From positions 1,550,001 through 1,614,000 of the forward strand of contig NZ_CP040948.1 of NCBI RefSeq assembly GCF_006363955.1: 64,000 bases of DNA. Reading direction: 5' to 3'. The stretch is from Methylophilus medardicus (GTDB lineage: Bacteria; Pseudomonadota; Gammaproteobacteria; Burkholderiales; Methylophilaceae). Below the pieces are notes generated by a model. The model was not told the origin of the DNA, did no database searches, and saw nothing but the letters and a program-made list of their open reading frames with translations. This document shows positions 58,561 to 64,000 of this stretch, one piece after another (the stretch's first letter is position 1; each line of letters begins with the position of its first letter). The position numbers and the translations under genes were made by a program.

Positions 58561-59433
58561 TTAAGCTACTTTGGGCGTCTTATGTTGAAACTGGTCATTA
58601 ATCACCTTCGCCACCACGGGCGCAGCCAGCAAATTGCCCTGCAACACGCTCGCGCCTGAGGCAATCGCAATATCCAACTGTTGCTGGGTCTCTATGCCAA
58701 CAATCACCGGGGTGCTACCTAGATCCTGTACCATGGCCACTAATCCTTTTAGCGCCTTGGCTAGGGTTGGTTGTTGCGCCGCCTGATGGATCACCGACAC
58801 ATCAAACTTGATGAAATCGTGTTGCGTCAGCCACAGCCGATATAATTTACTTTGGTGTCCGCCGACATGGTCAAAAGCAATCTGATAACCCAAGGCACGA
58901 TAGTTCTCAATGGCCGAAATTAAATGCTTATCCTGCTCGATCAGCGACTCATTGACTTCAAGCACTACCCGATGTGTGGGCACCGAATACTTATGCAAAA
59001 TCTGCTCAAACACTTTGCCGTGTGCGCTGACTTCGAGCAATAACTTGGGATGCACATTTAAAAATAGCAGGCCGTTTTCTTGGTGAATGGCACGAAAATT
59101 CAATACATGTTGCGAGCGGAAGACGCGGTCAAACTGTACCAATTTGCCGGATTGCTCAGCATAGGTAAATGCAAACTCTGGCGTGCTGCCCAAGGTGCCA
59201 AACAGCGACGGGCGGATCAGGGCCTCATAGCCATAAATATCGCCCTGCTTGGCATCATAAATGGGTTGAAATGCGGTTTTGAGGTGTACGCCGATGAATG
59301 TGCTTTCGTACTCGCCCGAGCTTGCTTCTAGCAGACCCAATTCTTCGAGGTCTAACGATAAGGCTTGCTTTAACTCAGCGCGCAATTGCACCACATGTTC
59401 CGCCTCTTGATTCGATGTTCGTTGTGTCATCAT
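58561..59433 (-). CDS. EAL-domain protein inside the sulfate-transport cluster
   Basis: 290 aa, cytoplasmic, no membrane segment. It has an N-terminal ~45-residue extension and then an EAL domain. YEALIRP, LFLNVHPKLL, VVLEVNESLIEQ, FIKFDVSV and VGIETQQQL are recognisable. The motif usually reading DDFGTGYSSL is FDHVGGHQSKL, so one metal-binding Asp is His. It may be a weak phosphodiesterase or a c-di-GMP sensor. It is sandwiched, same strand, between sbp (24 bp away) and cysT (112 bp), an unusual place for an EAL gene. Confidence 0.87.
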   Translation of the reverse strand: MMTQRTSNQEAEHVVQLRAELKQALSLDLEELGLLEASSGEYESTFIGVHLKTAFQPIYDAKQGDIYGYEALIRPSLFGTLGSTPEFAFTYAEQSGKLVQFDRVFRSQHVLNFRAIHQENGLLFLNVHPKLLLEVSAHGKVFEQILHKYSVPTHRVVLEVNESLIEQDKHLISAIENYRALGYQIAFDHVGGHQSKLYRLWLTQHDFIKFDVSVIHQAAQQPTLAKALKGLVAMVQDLGSTPVIVGIETQQQLDIAIASGASVLQGNLLAAPVVAKVINDQFQHKTPKVA

Positions 59434-59457
59434 GACTCCTTGTTGCGCATGCGTTCG

Positions 59458-60438
59458 CTATTTCTGATAAATCTGGTCAAAAATACCGCCATCATTAAAA
59501 TGTGTATTTTCGGCCTCGCTCCAGCTACCAAAGGCTTGTTTCACCGTAAAAGTATTCAATTTTTTGAAATTGCTCTGGCCGGCATCACTGACTTGTGGAC
59601 GTAGATAGTGCTTGGCTGCAATCGCTTGTCCTTGCGGTGAGAAATGAAACTCCAAATAGGCTTGCGCGAGTTTACGCGTGCCTTTTTTGTCCACGACTTT
59701 ATCTACTAATGCCACCGGGTTTTCAGCCAGCACGGTGAGTGGCGGATAGACCACTTCGTATTTGTTTTGGCCGAATTCTTGCTGAATCAAAAAAACTTCG
59801 TTTTCAAACGTAAGCAACACATCGCCCAACTCACGTTGCGCAAAGGTCGTTGTAGCCCCGCGGCCACCGGCATCTAATACAGGGACATGCTTAAACAAAT
59901 CGTTGACGAACTGCTTCGCTTTATTCGCATCGCCGCCTTTTTGTGTCACCGTACCCCATGCGCCCAGATAGCTATATTTCCCATTCCCTGACGTTTTAGG
60001 ATTCGGAATAATCACGGCAACACCCGGCTTCACCAAGTCATCCCAGTCTTTGATTTGCTTTGGATTGCCTTTTCTCACTAAAAAAACCGTCGGCGAAGCG
60101 CTGTATACACTGTTGTTTGGTAAACGCGTTTGCCAATTGGCAGGAATCAACTTGCCCTTTTCAGCGAGAATATCAATGTCTGCAGAGCGGTTCATCGTAA
60201 TCACATCTGCATCCAGACCATCGACCACCGACCGTGCTTGCTTGGTCGAGCCACCATGTGACTGGTTAATGGTCACCGACTCTCCGGTTTTGTCTTTCCA
60301 ATATTGCGCGAATGCGGGGTTTAACTCTTTGTAAAACTCTCTAGTGACGTCATAAGACGCGTTCAGCAGCTCCGCCGCATGTAAAGGCGCAAAGCCAAAT
60401 AAAGCCACCAGTAATAAATGACGAATGATGCGGGACAT
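59458..60438 (-). CDS. sbp: Periplasmic sulfate-binding protein
   Basis: 326 aa from the ATG at 60438 (MSRIIRHLLLVALFG), with AAGGAG 6 bp upstream. Signal peptide ~1-21 (ending LHAAE). SBP family motifs: ASYDVTREFYKELNPAF, QSHGGSTKQARSVVDGLDAD, NPKTSGNGKYSYLGAWG and TFENEVFLIQQEFG. It delivers sulfate or thiosulfate to CysTWA. Confidence 0.95.
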   Translation of the reverse strand: MSRIIRHLLLVALFGFAPLHAAELLNASYDVTREFYKELNPAFAQYWKDKTGESVTINQSHGGSTKQARSVVDGLDADVITMNRSADIDILAEKGKLIPANWQTRLPNNSVYSASPTVFLVRKGNPKQIKDWDDLVKPGVAVIIPNPKTSGNGKYSYLGAWGTVTQKGGDANKAKQFVNDLFKHVPVLDAGGRGATTTFAQRELGDVLLTFENEVFLIQQEFGQNKYEVVYPPLTVLAENPVALVDKVVDKKGTRKLAQAYLEFHFSPQGQAIAAKHYLRPQVSDAGQSNFKKLNTFTVKQAFGSWSEAENTHFNDGGIFDQIYQK

Positions 60439-60543
60439 AGCGCACTCCTTGAATGAAAATCTGGAGAACACTATAGCGGGATTTCAATATCTTTAAAAAG
60501 AATAAAAAATAATATGTTTATAATATTAAAGAATATAAAAGGC

Positions 60544-60574
60544 ACAAAAAAACGCCCGCACTGGCAGACGTTTT
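60544..60574 (-). terminator. Terminator of cysK
   Basis: On the minus strand AACGTCTGC-CAGT-GCGGGCGTT (with two GU pairs) is followed by seven T, about 10 bp past the cysK stop. It separates cysK from sbp. Confidence 0.75.
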
Positions 60575-60583
60575 AAAGTCGGA

Positions 60584-61564
60584 TTAAGCCGGGCTTAATC
60601 CTTGCGCATCAAATACGCCTTCAAACAGCACCGAGCTCAAATAACGTTCGCCAGAATCTGGCAACACCACGACAATGGTTTTACCTGCGTGCGCAGGCAA
60701 CGCTGCATAGCGAGCCGCCACCGCCACGGCAGCACCGCAAGAAATCCCCGCCAATATGCCCTCCTCTAAAGCTAAGCGTCTGGCAAATAGCACCGCGTCT
60801 TCATTGCTGACTTGCGCAATATCATCGACCAGACTCAAATCGAGGGTATCAGGCACAAAACCGGCGCCAATGCCTTGAATTTTGTGTGGCGCCGGCGCTG
60901 GCTCTACGCCGGCGCGAAACTGCGTCAAAATTGGGCTGGTCGCCGGCTCCACCGCCACCGATAGAATCTGCTTACCCTGCGTCTGCTTGAGGTAACGTGA
61001 CACGCCTGTGATGGTGCCACCGGTGCCCACGCCTGCCACGAAAATATCAATATTGCCGCCGGTATCGCGCCAAATTTCAGGTCCGGTGGTTTGCTCATGA
61101 ATGGCAGGATTGGCTGGATTTTTGAACTGTTGAAGTAATACATAGCGTTGAGGGTCTGAGGCGGCAATTTCCTCGGCTTTGGCCACCGCCCCTTTCATGC
61201 CTTTGGCCCCCTCGGTCAATACCAGTTTGGCACCATAAGCCAACAATAGCTTTCTGCGCTCCACACTCATGGTGTCTGGCATGGTCAAAGTGATCGGCAA
61301 GCCTCTGGCTGCAGCAACGAAAGCGAGGGCGATGCCGGTATTCCCGCTGGTCGGTTCCACAATTTCTTTGCCAGGACCCAGTAGACCGCGTTGCTCGGCA
61401 TCCCAGATCATGGCGGCCCCGATACGGCACTTCACTGAGTACGCTGGATTTCGACCCTCAATCTTGGCCAATATGGTGGCCTGGCCGGGCGATGTGATGC
61501 GATTCAAACGAACCAGTGGGGTATTGCCTATACTTTGGGCATTGTCGGTAAACCAGTGTGACAT
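60584..61564 (-). CDS. cysK: Cysteine synthase A (O-acetylserine sulfhydrylase)
   Basis: 326 aa PLP enzyme. The PLP Lys is in [16 protein letters not shown], with [18 protein letters not shown] and [18 protein letters not shown]. It joins sulfide to the O-acetylserine made by CysE. The 313-bp region upstream is very AT-rich and probably carries divergent promoters. Confidence 0.95.
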   Translation of the reverse strand: MSHWFTDNAQSIGNTPLVRLNRITSPGQATILAKIEGRNPAYSVKCRIGAAMIWDAEQRGLLGPGKEIVEPTSGNTGIALAFVAAARGLPITLTMPDTMSVERRKLLLAYGAKLVLTEGAKGMKGAVAKAEEIAASDPQRYVLLQQFKNPANPAIHEQTTGPEIWRDTGGNIDIFVAGVGTGGTITGVSRYLKQTQGKQILSVAVEPATSPILTQFRAGVEPAPAPHKIQGIGAGFVPDTLDLSLVDDIAQVSNEDAVLFARRLALEEGILAGISCGAAVAVAARYAALPAHAGKTIVVVLPDSGERYLSSVLFEGVFDAQGLSPA

Positions 61565-61669
61565 AGTGCTCCCTTGATCAATAAAAGAATTAAATAGCAG
61601 TTTAAAAAGCTTATTCTAAAATTAAAAATAATATTTTATTAAAACCTTATACCTAAATATTATAATTAA
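61565..61669. promoter_or_regulatory. AT-rich divergent control region upstream of cysK
   Basis: Strongly A/T-rich and non-coding. It probably holds the cysK promoter and that of the opposite transcript ending at 61848. I cannot fix hexamers with confidence. Confidence 0.4.
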
Positions 61670-61848
61670 ATAGCCGCGCAGTTAACGCTTTACTGACTGC
61701 GCAAAGAATAAAAACACATATGCTAATAAGAAATGATTCTAGTCTTGGCCCTGTTCAAGGCAGAGTGTTTATTTTATAGTTTAAATAGATTCACGCTGAC
61801 CAGACTACTGGAAGCCAGTCACCCTTAGGGACGACTGGCTTTTTTTTC
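61670..61848 (+). ncRNA. Candidate small RNA or attenuator leader upstream of the encapsulin-locus remnants
   Basis: No open frame. A hairpin GCGCAGT / ACTGCGC (61676-61702) is followed by a strong terminator (61812-61848). The region therefore has the form of a short structured transcript ending before the next frame. It matches no riboswitch I recognise. Confidence 0.35.
61812..61848 (+). terminator. Rho-independent terminator, plus strand
   Basis: AAGCCAGTC and GACTGGCTT flank a 12-base loop and are followed by a run of T. There is no complete gene upstream on this strand, which suggests a leader or small RNA. Confidence 0.85.
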
Positions 61849-61877
61849 GCCTGTCGTCAGCCGTTTGCCAGCATAAA

Positions 61878-62045
61878 ATGAGGGAATGGGCGATGGAGGA
61901 AATAGCGATTGAACACATCGTACAGCAACTAGCTAACATTCGGGAGAGTGCGCTCGAACAACGCCAGCGCTTAGCACAGCCGCCAAAATTACCCGCGCGC
62001 AAAGCGCTGGGCAAATGCGTGGACCGGTCGCAGCTTGATTTTTAA
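61878..62045 (+). pseudogene. Probable N-terminal stub of an EpsC-type serine O-acetyltransferase
   Basis: 55 codons. IEHIVQQLANIRESALEQRQ, then PKLPARKAL, resembles the N-terminal helix region (VxxLRxxR...LPSRxAL) of EpsC-type serine acetyltransferases found in family 2A encapsulin operons. After RKAL the resemblance stops and the frame ends 12 codons later (CVDRSQLDF), as expected of a deletion join. Recognition is from memory of the family and needs a search. Confidence 0.4.
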
Positions 62046-62098
62046 CGGCTCATCGTAGCCAAGCATGTTTAAGTATGTTTAATTAGGAGAGCCATTGT

Positions 62099-62173
62099 AT
62101 GTCTGAACAACCGACCCAAAGCGCCTTAGGCGATGTCGCCGCACGAACGCTTGGCGTCTCTTACCACGCTTAA
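62099..62173 (+). pseudogene. Probable N-terminal stub of a family 2A encapsulin shell protein
   Basis: 24 codons behind a good ribosome site (TAGGAG, spacing 9). MSEQPTQSALGDVAARTL resembles the start of family 2A encapsulin shells (xLxLRDVAARQLANATKT). It then changes to GVSYHA and stops. Such shells are encoded with a cysteine desulfurase cargo and cysteine-synthesis enzymes, and cysK lies next door. The shell body is missing. Confidence 0.45.
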
Positions 62174-62184
62174 CCTGCGCCGGC

Positions 62185-62225
62185 CACAGCCATTACGCCT
62201 GAGCATCATGCGCGTGATGGCTGTG
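62185..62225. repeat. Long inverted repeat (14-bp arms)
   Basis: CACAGCCATTACGC and GCGTGATGGCTGTG pair at 13 of 14 positions plus one GU, around a 13-base loop. There is no T run. It could be a 3' hairpin of the lost operon or a palindromic repeat unit. Confidence 0.55.
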
Positions 62226-62319
62226 TATTGCTATACTGCTGTTGTGACAATCCGCGCCAGCCTCTGTAGAATCAGCACCATTGACCACACACTGCTGCCG
62301 CTTACTGGCACACAGACCG

Positions 62320-63654
62320 ATGAAATTTGATCCGCGTAACAACAAATTTACCGCTATTTTTACCCGCGAATTGCTTGAGGCTACGCTCCCTTCTGTGTTG
62401 CTGATTTGTCTTGCCTTGTTTTTTGCCTACAAATTTATTGACCCAGCCCCGCCACGCAAGATTGTGATTGCCACGGGTGAGGCCGATTTGAATTACAACG
62501 CCTTTGCCGCCATCTATGGGGTATATCTGCAAAAAGAAGGCATTACGCTGACGCTGCGAAAAACCACCGGCGACAACGAAAACCTGCGCTTACTCAAAGA
62601 CCCTGACTCCAATGTCGATATCGCCTTTATTCAAGATGGTGTTGCGCAACGCGAAGGGGCTGGCTCGTTATTGTCATTGGGCAGCTTATATTACCAACCA
62701 GTGTGGATTTTTTGTCGTTGCAAGACAGACACCACGCATTTATCAGCCCTCAAAGGCAAGCGTATTGGCATCGGTTATCTTGACAATGGCACGCATACCT
62801 TAGCCAGCATGTTGTTGGCTGAAAGCGGCATTCACGCAAGTAATGCGAAACTGGTTGCCATCGGCGGTGAAGAAGCCGCCGCCGCCTTAAAGGCTGGCAA
62901 GCTAGATGTTGCACTGTTTGTGGATGTAGCGAATTCGAGCATCATTCGTGAAATGGCATCGGATAAACGCCTGCGTTTGTTGAGCATGGACACGGCAGAA
63001 GCATTCTCTCGCAAGTTTGCGTTTATGCACCACTTGGTATTGCCCGAAGGCGCAATAGATTTGGCACGTAACATTCCCAACCATGATGTGCATTTGGTTG
63101 CGCCAACCGCGACCTTGGTGGTCAAAGAAAACATGCACCCGGCGCTGGTCTATTTGATGATGAAGGTGATTGCAGAGGTACATGGTGGCCCCAGTCTACT
63201 TAACAGCAAGGGGGAGTTTCCGTCTGCCAAAGATACTGACTTTCCATTAAGCACGCAGGCACTTAACTTTTATAAATCGGGGTTGCCGATTATTGATAAA
63301 TACTTGCCGTTCTGGGCTGCAACCTTTGTGAATCGGACCTTGATCGTGATCCTACCCTTGCTGGCTTTATTGATCCCGCTCACCAAAATCATTCCGATGG
63401 TGTACGTCTGGCTGGTGAAACGTAAACTGTTTCGTTATTACGGCGAGTTGCGTTTTTTGGATACGCAGTTACAAGAAATCAAGACTGCTGAAGATTTGCA
63501 AGACTGCCTTGAAAAGCTCAATGAGATTGAGGTCAAAGTGGTCAATGTGAAGTTACCAGTCCCTTTTTCACAATATGCCTACGAATTACGGGCGCACATT
63601 GAATTGGTCAGGTCTAAGCTACATCACCACAAGCTACAAACAGCGGCATCCTGA
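62320..63654 (+). CDS. TAXI-family TRAP transporter solute-binding protein, membrane-anchored
   Basis: 444 aa from the ATG at 62320 (MKFDPRNNKFTAIF). One N-terminal membrane segment (~18-38, TLPSVLLICLALFFAYKFI) is followed by a TAXI-type binding domain (~45-320, IVIATGEADLNYNAFAAIYG, LKGKRIGIGYLDNGTHTLAS). A second segment (~338-368) is followed by a cytoplasmic helical tail of ~75 residues. Membrane-anchored TAXI proteins without a visible TRAP permease are common. The ligand is unknown and no permease gene is in the window. Confidence 0.88.
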   Translation: MKFDPRNNKFTAIFTRELLEATLPSVLLICLALFFAYKFIDPAPPRKIVIATGEADLNYNAFAAIYGVYLQKEGITLTLRKTTGDNENLRLLKDPDSNVDIAFIQDGVAQREGAGSLLSLGSLYYQPVWIFCRCKTDTTHLSALKGKRIGIGYLDNGTHTLASMLLAESGIHASNAKLVAIGGEEAAAALKAGKLDVALFVDVANSSIIREMASDKRLRLLSMDTAEAFSRKFAFMHHLVLPEGAIDLARNIPNHDVHLVAPTATLVVKENMHPALVYLMMKVIAEVHGGPSLLNSKGEFPSAKDTDFPLSTQALNFYKSGLPIIDKYLPFWAATFVNRTLIVILPLLALLIPLTKIIPMVYVWLVKRKLFRYYGELRFLDTQLQEIKTAEDLQDCLEKLNEIEVKVVNVKLPVPFSQYAYELRAHIELVRSKLHHHKLQTAAS

Positions 63655-63657
63655 GAG

Positions 63658-64000
63658 TCATAGCGGCTGTGTCTGTCTGTCACGCACCCATTGCTGCAAT
63701 ACCCCTGCTTCCATCGGTTTGGCGTACAAATACCCTTGCACCAAATCACAACCTAGTGACTTCAGATAATCTGCCTGTGCCTGGGTCTCCACGCCCTCTG
63801 CAACAATCTGATAATGCAAATTTTTGCCCAAGACGACAATGGCACTGGTCACCGCTTCTGACCGCTCTTTACCCGGCACATCATTGACAAATGAACGATC
63901 CACTTTTAGATAATCCCCTGGAATATCTCGCAAATAAGCCAAGCATGAATAACCCGTGCCAAAGTCATCAATCGCGAGTTTGACCCCCAATTGCTTGAGC
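63658..64000 (-). CDS. EAL-domain protein, C-terminal part (cut by window end)
   Basis: About 114 residues are visible. LAIDDFGTGYSCLAYLRDIP, YLKVDRSFV, VAEGVETQAQADYLKSLGCD and VQGYLYAKPM are the intact second half of a c-di-GMP phosphodiesterase EAL domain, with all visible metal-binding acids. The frame continues beyond position 64000. It is convergent with the TAXI gene, 3 bp apart. Confidence 0.93.
   Translation of the reverse strand, partial: LKQLGVKLAIDDFGTGYSCLAYLRDIPGDYLKVDRSFVNDVPGKERSEAVTSAIVVLGKNLHYQIVAEGVETQAQADYLKSLGCDLVQGYLYAKPMEAGVLQQWVRDRQTQPL

Noticed and set aside
61805-62014. Minus-strand open frame of 69 codons upstream of cysK
   Set aside because: It overlaps the stub on the plus strand, has a composition typical of a shadow (Cys/Ser/Arg rich) and no ribosome site.

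Overview
The window looks like chromosomal DNA of a betaproteobacterium, most likely a methylotroph of the Methylophilaceae (Methylotenera/Methylophilus group) or a close Nitrosomonadales relative. This is inferred from gene content and protein style (LeuA type 2, an isc operon with two cysteine desulfurases, TAXI-type SBP, PEP-CTERM protein, moderate GC); no 16S rRNA is present. I see no rRNA or tRNA gene, CRISPR array or intact transposon.

Layout. 1-667: 5' part of a LamG-domain secreted protein. 850-16192: a complete Lap-type biofilm adhesion system, all on the minus strand: LapG-like protease, inactive-looking GGDEF/EAL receptor LapD, T1SS ABC transporter and membrane-fusion protein, a LuxR-type regulator with a degenerate receiver, a TolC-OmpA fusion, and the 2010-residue adhesin with retention module, di-alanine cleavage site, Ig-like repeats, vWA domain and RTX tail. 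16384-28324: plus-strand housekeeping genes (purB, tamA-tamB, NYN/OST-HTH protein, WrbA, HugZ-like, DUF2069, surE-pcm-nlpD, small membrane protein). 28361-37671: leuA with a divergent Lrp/AsnC regulator, thioredoxin-like protein, PEP-CTERM protein, nitroreductase, mutS, suhB, trmJ, cysE. 37741-44380: the iscR-(nifS-like)-iscS-iscU-iscA-hscB-hscA-fdx operon behind a near-consensus type 1 IscR box. 44399-46675: SulP transporter with beta-carbonic anhydrase.

46745-56684 is the most unusual stretch. Two copies of a two-gene operon encode four small secreted proteins (85-98 aa). Each protein has two GKRPY/GKRAF-type motifs, about 40 residues apart, around a conserved Trp-Gly. Both operons carry the same ~40-bp upstream box and a second conserved block at identical spacing. 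The first copy is divergent from a LuxR-type regulator, which is followed by a hybrid histidine kinase and a receiver protein. The second copy lies in a 2.9-kb segment bounded by 527-bp direct repeats of cysA (~98% identical, one copy truncated), together with an IS3 transposase remnant and a decayed FitAB-like toxin-antitoxin pair. I do not recognise this peptide family; it is the best candidate here for an undescribed system.

55707-62173: sulfur assimilation (cysA, cysW, cysT, sbp and cysK, with an EAL-domain gene inserted between sbp and cysT). Upstream of cysK, on the other strand, are what look like the N-terminal stubs of an EpsC-type serine acetyltransferase and of a family 2A encapsulin shell, suggesting a deleted sulfur-metabolism encapsulin operon. 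62320-64000: a TAXI-type TRAP solute-binding protein and the C-terminal part of an EAL-domain protein cut by the window end.

Common threads are c-di-GMP-controlled adhesion (LapD/LapG/LapA plus two further EAL proteins) and sulfur/Fe-S metabolism (isc, cysE, cysK, metY, cysTWA-sbp, encapsulin remnants).
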